Below, piece after piece: positions 17,322 through 27,200 of a stretch of 64,000 nucleotides of DNA. This stretch comes from Chryseobacterium oryctis (GTDB taxonomy: Bacteria; Bacteroidota; Bacteroidia; Flavobacteriales; Weeksellaceae). The translations under genes and the position numbers were made by a program. Positions within the stretch are counted from its first letter, which is position 1, and every line of letters begins with the position of its first letter. Location: positions 1 to 64,000 of the forward strand of contig NZ_JAPDHV010000001.1 of the NCBI RefSeq assembly GCF_025971925.1, given 5' to 3'. The notes below the pieces were generated by a model, which was given only the letters and a program-made list of their open reading frames with translations, was not told the origin of the DNA and did no database searches.

Positions 17322-17383
17322 ATTTCTACTATTGTAGATAACATTTATAATAAAGCTAAATATCCCGCAATGGGATTTTTTTT
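17322..17383 (+). ncRNA. Solitary Cas12a-type (V-A) repeat with spacer-length tail and terminator
   Basis: Positions 17322-17339 read ATTTCTACTATTGTAGAT, which matches the 3' handle of type V-A crRNA repeats (known form AATTTCTAC-U-loop-GTAGAT) with the UCUAC/GUAGA stem intact. It is followed by 22-23 nt (17340-17361) and then a hairpin ATCCC/GGGAT (17362-17376) with eight T. That is one repeat, one spacer-sized segment and a terminator. There is no second repeat and no cas gene in the window. It may be an RNA anti-CRISPR that occupies a host Cas12a, a stand-alone guide, or an array remnant. Confidence 0.55.
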
Positions 17384-17471
17384 GTGGAAAAAAATATCTA
17401 AAAAGTAAATCTTCCACTTGTAAACCCTGTTCTGAAATATAAGATGGAAGTTCAATCAAAAAAATAGTATT

Positions 17472-17867
17472 ATGGACAACAAGAAATTTCATTTTGTAAA
17501 GTATGAGTACGGAACGGTAGAAGCGAAAGACGGACAGGAAGCCGGGAATATGGCAGCCCACCCTTTAGCACCGAAAAAAAGTGATGTATTGATTATGGTT
17601 TCTCAAAAACTCGGCACTCCTGTTTTTCCTAACCTGAAGCATCAGGAGATTATTGAAAGGCTCACTCATCTGGAAACTGTTATTATCTGGAAAGAGGAGC
17701 ATTTCGAGCAAAAAGCCAAAGAGTTAGAAAAATCATCGGACAAGACCTTTGACAGAAGCCTGTTCACAAAAGCACTTTACGAAATGATTAAAAATCACAA
17801 CCGTGATGAAGGTATATCCTGGTCTACGGTAGAGTATTATCTGAAAAAGTTTTGTTCCACTAATTAA
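17472..17867 (+). CDS. Hypothetical plasmid-module protein
   Basis: A 131-residue soluble protein with no TGA codon inside and a TAA stop. The N-terminus is charged and the C-terminal half helical (KTFDRSLFTKALYEMIKNH, WSTVEYYLKKFC), reminiscent of small element-encoded regulators, but I recognise no family. It is the last gene of the plasmid-like module and is closed by the terminator at 17874. Confidence 0.5.
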   Translation: MDNKKFHFVKYEYGTVEAKDGQEAGNMAAHPLAPKKSDVLIMVSQKLGTPVFPNLKHQEIIERLTHLETVIIWKEEHFEQKAKELEKSSDKTFDRSLFTKALYEMIKNHNRDEGISWSTVEYYLKKFCSTN

Positions 17868-17873
17868 ACGTAA

Positions 17874-17905
17874 ACTCCCACTGGTTTTTCCAATGGGAGT
17901 TTTTG
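17874..17905 (+). terminator. Rho-independent terminator
   Basis: Hairpin ACTCCCA-TGG / CCA-TGGGAGT (17874-17900) followed by five T, directly after the gene at 17472. It lies inside an over-long upstream extension of the next gene, which supports the later start (17951). Confidence 0.8.
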
Positions 17906-17950
17906 AAATATCTCGGATATTATGTACATTTATTACCTTGCAATATTATT

Positions 17951-19639
17951 ATGAGAGTAGATATACGTTTAGAATTTAATCATATTTATCCTGAATCCGA
18001 AAAGGAAGAGCTTATTGATTATCTAAAACGATTGTCAAAAAAGACTATTGAAAATATAATTGGCTTTTTCACTACGGATAATCTTCCCGATTATTATAAT
18101 TTTTTCTCAAATCCAACAACGCAACAAGTAATAAATAGACTTGTTGCCCGGTACATATATAATAAAAAGATTTTAGGAAATATAACTCTTGTTTCAAGAG
18201 AAGCCGCATTGTTTTTAAGTGAAGCAATTCTATCCAATAAGGAAATGCTAATTATCAATAATACGAATGAGGAGAATCCTGATGATGAAGAATTAAATTT
18301 GTTTAAAGCATTTTTGGTAATCAATGAAGATATTAACAGAAATGATAATCTGACACTTGATATAACCAAAGACAGTGTCGAAAAAATTGCAGAAATATCT
18401 GTAGCTTTGAAGTTCTCGACAGCTGATATTGGAGTATATGAAGATGTAAATATAGAGCTTTTAAAACTTGGATATGTTACCTCGTACAAATTTGAACAGC
18501 TTATAAATTTCCTAAAGTCAAAAGAAGAATACGAATATTTGATTGAAGACTTATGCAAATATTTTAATCAGGATACTGTAGAAAAGTTATCTGCCCACGT
18601 AGATTTTTTATTGGTGCAGGTACTGCATTTCAAAAATAATAATTCGTTTAAATTAAGAGTAGAGGATGAAGATTCAAATAATTTCTTACAATCTCTTACA
18701 TCAAATGAAATTATTGCGGAAACTGATTTTTTGCCACTACGGAATCATCCTTTATATCAGATAGATGAATTTACATATTCGATTGTAGATCCTTTCTTTG
18801 TACTTGATAAGTTTACAAAAAGTGTTAAATTTATTTTGAAGGAAAGTTTTAATAAAAAGAATAATCTAAATGAAAAGGACAGAACCTTTTTTAGTTTTTA
18901 CAATAAAGAATTTTCAGAAGAATATCTGATGAAAAAGTTATTGGATGATATTTTTTATAAAAAGTATTACATAAAGCAAAACGGTTCTTCAGGTAAAGAG
19001 AAAGAACCGGATTACTACTACAGATATAATAATGACATTTTTGTTTTTGAGTATAAAGATGTTTTAATTGCAAAGGAAGTTAAAACTTCAGGAGACATTG
19101 AGCAGATTACTGACGCTTTAAAAAAGAAATTTTTAGTCAATCCGGCAAACGAAAAACCAATAGGGATTGGTCAGTTAATTAATCATATTAAGGCTATTTC
19201 TGAAAATGAATTTGTTTATGATGCTGAAATCGATCTTAATAAAAAACATAGAATATATCCGATTCTTCTACTATCTGACAGGCTATTAGAAATTCCGGGA
19301 ATAAACTATATTATGAATAAATGGCTTCGTAATAATCTTCCTGAAATACATAAAAATTTGATTGTTAATGATCTTGTAATCATAGATATAGATACTCTGA
19401 TATTTTTTGCAGAATATTTGAAAACAAAAGATAAAAATTTTAAAGAACTTTTGGAAGATCATATTAAAAAAATGAATATGATTGCAAAAGGATATGGCAA
19501 TACCGAAAGAGAAGTATATCAAACCTTTAACAATAAAATCAGTAAAAAGTTAGCTCCTTTTAGCAGTAGGTTTTCTAATAGTATGTTTGACGAGAAACTC
19601 TTTATTAATAGGTTTTCTTATCTGGTAAACGATAAATAA
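17951..19639 (+). CDS. PD-(D/E)XK nuclease-like protein, candidate defence gene
   Basis: A 562-residue protein read from ATG 17951 (MRVDIRLEF); the frame could extend to 17903 but that would start within the terminator. The first 330 residues are helical and unrecognised. Residues 354-369 (PD-YYYRYNNDIFVF-EYK) match the PD-(D/E)XK nuclease core: Pro-Asp, a hydrophobic strand and Glu-x-Lys, followed by a conserved KTSGDIEQITDAL helix. The gene is more AT-rich than the plasmid module and stands alone between a terminator and an oppositely oriented gene, like a single-gene defence cargo. The biological role is inferred from the fold and the location only. Confidence 0.55.
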   Translation: MRVDIRLEFNHIYPESEKEELIDYLKRLSKKTIENIIGFFTTDNLPDYYNFFSNPTTQQVINRLVARYIYNKKILGNITLVSREAALFLSEAILSNKEMLIINNTNEENPDDEELNLFKAFLVINEDINRNDNLTLDITKDSVEKIAEISVALKFSTADIGVYEDVNIELLKLGYVTSYKFEQLINFLKSKEEYEYLIEDLCKYFNQDTVEKLSAHVDFLLVQVLHFKNNNSFKLRVEDEDSNNFLQSLTSNEIIAETDFLPLRNHPLYQIDEFTYSIVDPFFVLDKFTKSVKFILKESFNKKNNLNEKDRTFFSFYNKEFSEEYLMKKLLDDIFYKKYYIKQNGSSGKEKEPDYYYRYNNDIFVFEYKDVLIAKEVKTSGDIEQITDALKKKFLVNPANEKPIGIGQLINHIKAISENEFVYDAEIDLNKKHRIYPILLLSDRLLEIPGINYIMNKWLRNNLPEIHKNLIVNDLVIIDIDTLIFFAEYLKTKDKNFKELLEDHIKKMNMIAKGYGNTEREVYQTFNNKISKKLAPFSSRFSNSMFDEKLFINRFSYLVNDK

Positions 19640-19644
19640 TTTTT

Positions 19645-20709
19645 TTATTTGCTCAGCCTTGTATCCTCATATTTTGTCCTTTCGGTTTTCAAAGAAACCA
19701 ACCAGTCAAGATACATTTCTTGTGGCATACTGCGGTAACCTATTTTATGAATATGAGTGTACTCCTTGTTCATCAGATCAAATAATTCTTTAGCTTTGGG
19801 GTTGGATATCGTAGCCTGAATATCTTTTGCATTCTGCTCCTTCATCATTTTTTGAAACTGCTTGGTGTGAGTTTCTGCCTGTAATAATAAAGCATTGGCT
19901 AAATAAGGATGTACCTGAATGGCTCTTTCTGCACACTTTAAAGGAAAACTTCCATCATTATCAGGAAAATTCCTGTTGTAAGCGTTTGCTAAATCTACCA
20001 AAAGAAGAGCAAGACTTTCTTTGTTGGTAAGGGCTTTCATATATACGCCATTTTGGATGGCTTCTAAATGAATAAACCCCGAAGCCATTAACCATGCATC
20101 AATCGGGAAAATCCCACTTGTAAGCTCTGTATTGTACCAACCGACAGATTTGATATTATGCTTGATATAAACATGGTTCGGAGCAAGTGCCAAGTTTGCA
20201 TCAACACCCAATTCTTCTGCTAAAATTTTATACAGATATGGCATTGAATTACAGTTGCCTTTTTGAGTATCCAATAATTTTGATACAAAGAGATTGGATA
20301 ATTCTTTATGTCCAAACACATCTTCGAAATCGTAAGTAAAGGGTTTGTATTTTACAGTATCATTCTTTACGATAACTGGAGTTGTTTGACATAATACTGT
20401 AAAAATAGCAGCATATTTACTTACTTTTTCTTTGTCTCTATCAGGATATTTTAAATCCCTACTATCAATGATTTGTTTGCTGAACTTTCCTAAAAATTTA
20501 ACTTTTCTGTTTAAAGCTAACGTATCCAGACTTCCTTGATAATATGCATTCTCCACATTAAATACTGCTTCTTTGAAGCTATATTTTTGCCTATCATTCA
20601 ACATATTATCTATTGTTTGATAAGCATCGGTATAGAAGTGATTTTCTTGTTGTTGAGCATTTGCACCCAAACTAACCAACAAATAAAGCAAGAAAAAATA
20701 TCTTTTCAT
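19645..20709 (-). CDS. Secreted transglutaminase-fold protein (paralogue 1)
   Basis: A 354-residue protein with a signal peptide (residues 1-18, GANAQ). The central part has the papain/transglutaminase-like triad: Cys in GNCNSMPYLYKILAEELG, His in LALAPNHVYIKH, and an acidic or Asn partner in YNTELTSGIFPIDAW. The C-terminal part is helical with TPR-like character. It is a paralogue of the product of 22439, with which it shares the Cys and His blocks. The two genes flank a Rhs-type gene and two small membrane proteins on the same strand, suggesting one functional unit, maybe processing or handling the Rhs protein in the periplasm. Function is not established. Confidence 0.6.
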   Translation of the reverse strand: MKRYFFLLYLLVSLGANAQQQENHFYTDAYQTIDNMLNDRQKYSFKEAVFNVENAYYQGSLDTLALNRKVKFLGKFSKQIIDSRDLKYPDRDKEKVSKYAAIFTVLCQTTPVIVKNDTVKYKPFTYDFEDVFGHKELSNLFVSKLLDTQKGNCNSMPYLYKILAEELGVDANLALAPNHVYIKHNIKSVGWYNTELTSGIFPIDAWLMASGFIHLEAIQNGVYMKALTNKESLALLLVDLANAYNRNFPDNDGSFPLKCAERAIQVHPYLANALLLQAETHTKQFQKMMKEQNAKDIQATISNPKAKELFDLMNKEYTHIHKIGYRSMPQEMYLDWLVSLKTERTKYEDTRLSK

Positions 20710-20713
20710 CTTT

Positions 20714-21007
20714 CTAATTTTCTTTATTAGTAATAATTGTATCAGTTTTTGAGGACTCTTTTTTTGAATTTAATTTAGGATTATTATTTTCAAGTTTATC
20801 TTTATTATCTTTCCAAGATTCAAATTTAGTTTTTCCTTTCTCTTGCTTTTTATTATACTCTTCAACTCTCTTGTTCCAAGTATTTATTTGATTTCTTTCT
20901 TTGAATAAATAAAAATTCCAATAGATGAATGCCCAATACAAAGCATAAGCTGTTAGCAAAAGTGAGATACTTATTATAATCCACTTAATTATCCTTTTTG
21001 ATTTCAA
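20714..21007 (-). CDS. Small membrane protein, candidate immunity protein (copy 1)
   Basis: A 97-residue protein with one membrane helix (residues 8-30, IKWIIISISLLLTAYALYWAFIYW) and a charged tail. Its tail (NNNPKLNSKK) and the spacing W...NKDK/R repeat in the next gene, so the two are tandem paralogues. Position directly after a Rhs-toxin-like gene fits duplicated immunity proteins, but no family is recognised. It overlaps the upstream gene by 23 bp. Confidence 0.55.
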   Translation of the reverse strand: MKSKRIIKWIIISISLLLTAYALYWAFIYWNFYLFKERNQINTWNKRVEEYNKKQEKGKTKFESWKDNKDKLENNNPKLNSKKESSKTDTIITNKEN

Positions 21008-21215
21008 AAGTATCTTTTTTCTTTTTTGAATTTAACTTAGGATTATTGTTTTTAAATCTATCCTTATTCTTATACCAAGAGTCAACTTTTGTTTCGTCCC
21101 CATTAACAGTATATTTCCAATAGATATAACCTCTATAAATAAAATATAATCCTGCAAAAATTAATATAAATATAGTTATACTTTTTACAATTTTTTTATT
21201 TTTAGTCCCCTCCAT
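20985..21215 (-). CDS. Small membrane protein, candidate immunity protein (copy 2)
   Basis: A 76-residue protein with one membrane helix (about 10-30) and a charged C-terminus ending NNNPKLNSKKKKD, shared with the neighbouring paralogue. Its ATG overlaps the stop of the Rhs-like gene (14 bp overlap), so it is translationally coupled to it, the usual arrangement for toxin and immunity. Function is inferred from context. Confidence 0.55.
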   Translation of the reverse strand: MEGTKNKKIVKSITIFILIFAGLYFIYRGYIYWKYTVNGDETKVDSWYKNKDRFKNNNPKLNSKKKKDTFEIKKDN

Positions 21216-22377
21216 TTTTTATAGGTGTATTTTTAAATATTGGTTTGTATTTATTTAACATAAAGCCATTTTTAATAGCTCTTAAATCCGCTTTTGTATC
21301 ATTACTATTAAAGGTTTTTGCTCCTTTTACTGTATCAGTCAAGTCAAAACCAATATGATTCATAAAATGACCCCATATAAAATTGCCCGCATCTAAATGA
21401 TTATATACCTGATAACCGTCACCTTGAAATATAAACATTGGTCCTTTATCTTTTAAAACCTCTTTTTCTGGATCCCAGGTTTCTCCTTCTCCCTGTTGAT
21501 TTAAAAATGGACCTAAAAGACTAAATGAAGGATCCATATTCCCCCAAAGTGATTCGGTTATAGCAAAAATATTTCTATCGAGCCAAGATCTTTTATAAAT
21601 ACCGGCTTCCCCTCCAAAAATAGACATCCAATCATTGGTAATTGAAAATACAAATTGATGGTTTTTAAAATCATCACCAAACTTCTTCATATTATATTTA
21701 ATTGCCGCCACATCTGTTTTTGGATCATTAAATTGATAAACTGTTTGATTCTTTGTTTTTGAATTCTCAATTACTAATTGGTCAGGTTTGTCATTCTCAT
21801 CAACCCTTACAAATTTACCTTGCTCATCAAAAACATAATCATCTTCTAACAGTCCAGTTGGGTCTGCATATCTAAGAGGGTTGTTAAATCCATATCTATA
21901 AGGTGTCCAATCAGGGTGTTCCTCACTCAAAGGATCAGGAGAAATCCATCGCCCGTGAGTATCGCCAATCGGTTGTGCATCAGGATCGGATAAATCAACT
22001 TCTCTTACTTCAATAATGCTTCCTTTTTTTGTATTATATCGTACAGAGCCAATAACAACGATACTATCTGTATCGTGAAACTCTAAATATTTTCCTTTGC
22101 TTAAGGTCGCAATTTTAGGATAAACTCCATATTTGGCAAATGGGTTTCCTATAGCAATATTCTTTCTACGTCTCTCCGCTTCGGCAGGAGTAAGTGAATC
22201 TTTTGTTTTCAGAACCTCATCCATATAAGGACGGCTTCTTTCTTCTTTAGTTAGTTTTACAGGATTTACCCATTTCTTTTCTACTTTGGGTTTCTGTGTA
22301 GTTTGTGTCTTCTTTTTGACCTGTGCCTGTGTAAATCCTGATATTATTGCAAAAGCAATAAATAATATTTTTTTCAT
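21202..22377 (-). CDS. Short Rhs protein with C-terminal toxin-like domain
   Basis: A 391-residue protein read from MKKILFIAF (a start two codons earlier is possible). It has a signal peptide (residues 1-20), a Lys/Thr-rich linker, and at about residues 140-175 the closing Rhs core motif (RWISPDPLSEEHP, YRYGFNNPLRYADPTGLLE). After this motif comes about 215 residues of unique sequence, including YNHLDAGNFIWGHFMNHIGF, which faintly resembles the DAGNF-type motif of Ntox44-like toxins. Full Rhs proteins are over 1000 residues, so this is a minimal cassette with one repeat end and a variable tip. Two small membrane proteins follow directly and may give immunity. Confidence 0.65.
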   Translation of the reverse strand: MKKILFIAFAIISGFTQAQVKKKTQTTQKPKVEKKWVNPVKLTKEERSRPYMDEVLKTKDSLTPAEAERRRKNIAIGNPFAKYGVYPKIATLSKGKYLEFHDTDSIVVIGSVRYNTKKGSIIEVREVDLSDPDAQPIGDTHGRWISPDPLSEEHPDWTPYRYGFNNPLRYADPTGLLEDDYVFDEQGKFVRVDENDKPDQLVIENSKTKNQTVYQFNDPKTDVAAIKYNMKKFGDDFKNHQFVFSITNDWMSIFGGEAGIYKRSWLDRNIFAITESLWGNMDPSFSLLGPFLNQQGEGETWDPEKEVLKDKGPMFIFQGDGYQVYNHLDAGNFIWGHFMNHIGFDLTDTVKGAKTFNSNDTKADLRAIKNGFMLNKYKPIFKNTPIKNGGD

Positions 22378-22438
22378 AGTCATTTGGTTTTTATCTGCTA
22401 AAGTTATTTATAAAATCTTTATGCTCAATCATTTGTAT

Positions 22439-23911
22439 TTATAATTTACTTGGATCAATCGGGATATATCTCGGTTTCTGCTCCTGCTTTTTCTTTTCCT
22501 GTGCTTTTTTCACAGCATCCTGTTCCTGTTTTTCTTTCTGTTTTTGAAGTTGGTATAAACGTATTCTTTGTGCTAATGCTTCGCTTTCCTGTTTGCTGGT
22601 TTCAGTTTTCAAACTTGCCAACCAAGATTCATAAGCAGAGGCAGGCATTTCGGCATATCCTAAATTATCAATAGTATTAAACTGTTCGTTGAGTTGCTTA
22701 AACTGTTCAACCGCTTTTGGAAAATATCCTGTTCTCTGCAAATCATTTTTATCTTGAGGATTAATTCCTAATCGTTGTAATACAGACAGCAATCTCGCCC
22801 GACTGACATTTGCCTTTTCCATATTCGGAGAGATTCCGTTAGGATAAAGTTCCAATGCTTTGTCTATGACTTTATTTACAAATTCATCATATCCGAATTT
22901 ATGAACATATCCTCTCGCCAAATCAAAATAAGCCATTCCCAACAGTTCTTTTTTGGTAAGGTTATTCATATAGATTTTATTTTGCAGGGCTTCGGATTTT
23001 ATGTACCCAGATTCCAAAAGAGATGTATCAGTTGAAAACATTCCGTTGGTTAATTCTATATTCCTTAATTTTCCCTCATCATCTATAAAACGAATATAGG
23101 AATGATTGGGTGCTAAAGATAAATAGGCTTCTGTTCCCATTGCTTCTGCTAGCATCAAATAATATTGAGGCAGGGAATGGCATTGCCCTGATCCTGTTTT
23201 CAGCAGTTTGGAAACAAACATTTTGCTCCAGTCCTTTTCTCCGAGATAATCTTTGAAGTCATATTCAAATGCTTTGTGAGTTGTTCCTCCCAAATTCATA
23301 TCCTTAGAGAAATACTCAAAAATCATCAGGTTTTTGGAAACATCACTTTCGGTGTCCTGCTTCCTTTCTTTCATTTTCTGTAGCAGTTGTTTTGCCGTTT
23401 TTTGTATTCCTGATTTGAAACTTTTTAAATCTCTTTTATTATCATAAAAAGCATTCTCAACAGTAAAATTAACATCAGCCAATGAATAGTTTTCTGAGTC
23501 CATTGAAGAAAGTTTATCAAAAGCATCATAATAGGATTGGATTCCTGCTTTCCCTGCATACGTTGGCAAATCATAAGACATACTTCTACCATTTTCTACC
23601 CATCCACGAAATTTCATTTCTTCTGCATCCTTGTTCAATTCTGACTGCTGACGCTTTCTTTCTTTTTCCTCTGCTTCCACCCGTTTGAAATCTTCCATTA
23701 CCATTCTTCTGTTTTGCTCTTCGACTTTGGATAGATTACCGTTGAGATAATTATTAGGGACAGCTGGAACATTAGATCTCGGATTGCTAAAGGTCTGATT
23801 GGAATAATTGCCCAAGCTGGATGCTTCGGGGGTTTTCATATTCGGGAAGTTCGGAATCTGTGAGAATCCCCAAACAGAAACTGTTAAAAAAGTAAGGGTC
23901 ATTAATTTCAT
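22439..23911 (-). CDS. Secreted transglutaminase-fold protein (paralogue 2)
   Basis: A 490-residue protein with a signal peptide (1-18), a charged coiled coil (about 60-100, QNRRMVMEDFKRVEAEEKE), and the Cys/His blocks GQCHSLPQYYLMLAEAMG and LSLAPNHSYIRF with NIELTNGMFSTDTSL, aligned with paralogue 1. The C-terminus is a second charged coil (KQKEKQEQDAVKKAQEKKK). It is the first gene of the leftward run that includes the Rhs-like gene. A 360-bp spacer lies upstream. Enzyme activity is possible since Cys and His are kept, but the substrate is unknown. Confidence 0.6.
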   Translation of the reverse strand: MKLMTLTFLTVSVWGFSQIPNFPNMKTPEASSLGNYSNQTFSNPRSNVPAVPNNYLNGNLSKVEEQNRRMVMEDFKRVEAEEKERKRQQSELNKDAEEMKFRGWVENGRSMSYDLPTYAGKAGIQSYYDAFDKLSSMDSENYSLADVNFTVENAFYDNKRDLKSFKSGIQKTAKQLLQKMKERKQDTESDVSKNLMIFEYFSKDMNLGGTTHKAFEYDFKDYLGEKDWSKMFVSKLLKTGSGQCHSLPQYYLMLAEAMGTEAYLSLAPNHSYIRFIDDEGKLRNIELTNGMFSTDTSLLESGYIKSEALQNKIYMNNLTKKELLGMAYFDLARGYVHKFGYDEFVNKVIDKALELYPNGISPNMEKANVSRARLLSVLQRLGINPQDKNDLQRTGYFPKAVEQFKQLNEQFNTIDNLGYAEMPASAYESWLASLKTETSKQESEALAQRIRLYQLQKQKEKQEQDAVKKAQEKKKQEQKPRYIPIDPSKL

Positions 23912-24271
23912 ATCATTTGTGTGGTCTTGCTAAGTTATTAATTTTCAGGGAAAATAAAAAAGGTGTGAATTGACATTCACCCTTCGCTCAGGTTACTCGA
24001 ATAACCTTAAAAAGAAATGAAGCAAAACACACCCGAGCTGGTGCATCTTACAGTCATTATTCTTTTTAATTTAAATATTTCGAGTATTTGAGCGAAGAAA
24101 ATGAACTGCTTAACGCAATTATATTTTTAAAATGTATCCTTATTTATTATCCTTATAGTTTTCTGTTTTTTTGGTTGTCTTACAAATGTAGGAAGAAAAT
24201 TTTGCTTATCAAAAATCTTAATTTATAATGCCTGCAGCCAACCAGAAAAATAAGAAATCGAGATTGATTCA
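23912..24271. other. 360-bp intergenic region
   Basis: No gene. It should contain the promoter of the leftward transglutaminase/Rhs unit and the end of the STAND gene. Two small hairpins are visible near 23963-23985 (GGTGTGAAT/ATTCACC) and 23993-24010 (AGGTTA/TAACCT); they could be a terminator for the STAND gene. Confidence 0.5.
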
Positions 24272-27200
24272 TCAGGAATATAACAATTCCAGATAATCAT
24301 GTCCACGATCATCATATCCTGTGTGATTTATGATTCTACTTTTCATATCATTCCATAGGTTTTCACACCACGAACTTTCGTGGAAATTTTTGATTATAGA
24401 TTGTAAAGAAAGAGGCAGAAATTCTTCTTCAGTTTCTTTTTCTATTAGATCCAAGATTTCTTTTGCTTCCTCTCTCATATCAGGATGCAGCAGGCACAGC
24501 TCGAACAGATATCTTTTACAATATACCGTATAGTATGAGCATTCAGAACCAATTTCCCGGCTGTTATCCTCTTTTTTATCAATATAAGGAATATGAGAGA
24601 AATTGTAAAGCCTTATGTTTCTGTCTAAAATATTATGGCTTTTTATCTCTTCCTGCCATGCTGAAAAAATACTTCTGGCTATTTTGGCCTTATAGAAAAA
24701 TGATGTATAGTCTGAGCACAAAAACTTTGTTATAACGTGAAGATTATAGGTGTCGAAACTTTCTCTTTTTCTTTCCCATATACTGCAAATTTTTTCCTGT
24801 TCATTCTTGCATTCAACGGAATCACTGAAATCTAAAAGAAATAAATCTCCGTAGTGAAAAGGATAGTTTCCTGTCTGATGGTAATCCTGGATAACTTCCT
24901 GTATGTATTTTTTAATATTTGGCGGAAGAGGTTTGTCGCTGTAGCTTTTGAGAATTTCAAATATTTCGTGAACCTGAACTTTTTGCCAGTTTACCAACAA
25001 ACAGTTTTTAATATCCTGATGACCTGAAAACTGATAAAGAGGGAAAAGCCATTCGGGATTTTCATCCATCCATTTATTGTTGGTAAGGACTTTGTCACAA
25101 AAAGATCTTTTATCTTCATCAGATTTACTTTCCTCAAATGCGAACATTACAATTTCGGGAATCAGCTTATCCCAACTGTCGTGACAGATAATAGTTTGTA
25201 AGATACTTTCTCTTATCTCATCATCAAAATCGGATAAATCATAATCTATAAGACCGTCTTCATCTGAATAATCTTTGTTAAACAAAAACCTGTCAATAAA
25301 TAACTGAAGATATTTTTCGTTTTTTGTTTTATTGATAAGCTCCGCAAGAAGTCTCTCTTTTGCATCTTTAAGATTTGAGGTAAAAACAGTTTCTGCAAAT
25401 TTTTCTACAATTTCATTGTCTGCATATTCTACAGCAGGAATTACAAAATTGAGGTTCAGCAAATGTGCGTCGGATTGTATCAGAATGGTATTTGCAAGTT
25501 TGTTTACCAATTCCTGATTGGCTGATCCACGCATCACTGTTTTGACGATAGAACTGTTAAGCTCTATGACTCTTTCGTGGGACAGGATTTTATCATACAG
25601 AAGATCTAACAGCTGTTCACTCGGTATAAAACAGTGAAAAAAGCAGAAATGGTCAAACTCCTGATGCTGAAATGAGGATTTTTCCACGTGTTTTTCGAGA
25701 TATTCACTTATATAATGATGTATGAGTTCTTTACCTATTTGATTGTATTTCTCTTTATAATATTCTACAAATTGTAGCCACTCTTCTTCTTTATCTATCG
25801 TAAAATGGATATATTCCTCGTGGTAGCATTTCAGTATTTTCAGAGTATGCTCTTTTAGCTCATCACCTGATAATTCCGCATTCTTTAAAAGTTCCCGTAT
25901 AATATCATCCCATAAAAAGATATTCATGTCGTATAACGGTTCCAGATAGGGGAGAAATTCATTTTTATATTTTTGCACAAAACTTCTATCATTAATAATC
26001 TTATCCATTAACACCATCTCATCCAACCACAAGTTCTCCTTTATGATAAGTTTTACTAATTGAAGTCTGATAAATTCGCCGTAATTCTCCCATTGAGGGA
26101 ATTTTATTTTTGTCAGACCTTCTTCTATAAAAATATCATGGTTAAAGTGTACCCATTCTTCATCCGGAAGATATATATGTCCGGAACCACGATGATCCTT
26201 TACAGAAATATATTTCCATACTGTATCAAGTGCCTGATTTCCTGAAAGGGTACTGTTTGAAAAATTTTCGCTTATGGTTTTATCTCCCTGAAAATAATCT
26301 GCGAAATATAAAAGGGTTTTATAGTTAATGGGTTGCCTGTATTCATTGTAAATAAAGGCAGCATAATATAGTGCTTTGGCAAGCCCTTTATAATGCTCAT
26401 TTTCAGCCAATTTTTTTATGTCACTTTTGATAATGGCTCTGAAAACCGTTAAAGGTTCTTTCATATCCTGCTTGGACTCGTGTTCCGAATTCTGAATATT
26501 AGCAATAATGAATAATAATAAGAAAAGTGAAAATGTATGCTCTGTCTGATTTTCCAACAAACTATCGGCGGATGCTCTCCATTCAGGATAATTTTCAATA
26601 ATTTTTTCAATTATATGTTTGTTCTCTTCTGCTGTGAGATTAAAAACAGCATCCTGATCACTCATATAATCAAAATATACTTGTTCTGCGGTCTTTCTGT
26701 CGCCGATGCAGATTCTAATATTGGGAATGTCAGTAGTAATTTCTAAAAGAGTTCGAGCAAATTGAGTATCATCACCAACATTCCTGTACCAGTCCTCAAT
26801 AATTAAAAGATAATTTTCAGCTGAATTATTCTGAATGGTTTTAATGCCTTTTTCTACAAATTCCTTTAATGCACCCTTGTTCAGCCAAAGGACGTTGAAT
26901 GACTTATCTTTATATAAATCCAGAGCCAGTCTTCGCAGCAATGTGGACTTGCCACTTCCACCATTACCCAAGACTACCGCAGAAACTTTAAAATCCCGCT
27001 CGCTTTTAAAACTGCCTTCTATTGTTTCCTTTAAATCTTGATATACATTCCGTTCAACATCTAACTTTTTTAAAACTCCTGTCCACTGGCAATTTCCACT
27101 TTGACGGGCTGTGTAGAAGTCTAATTTGGAGAATGGTTTCTCAGGTTCCAACATGAGTACAAAATTATCATCAATGATTGTTGCTCCGGATATATCAGAA

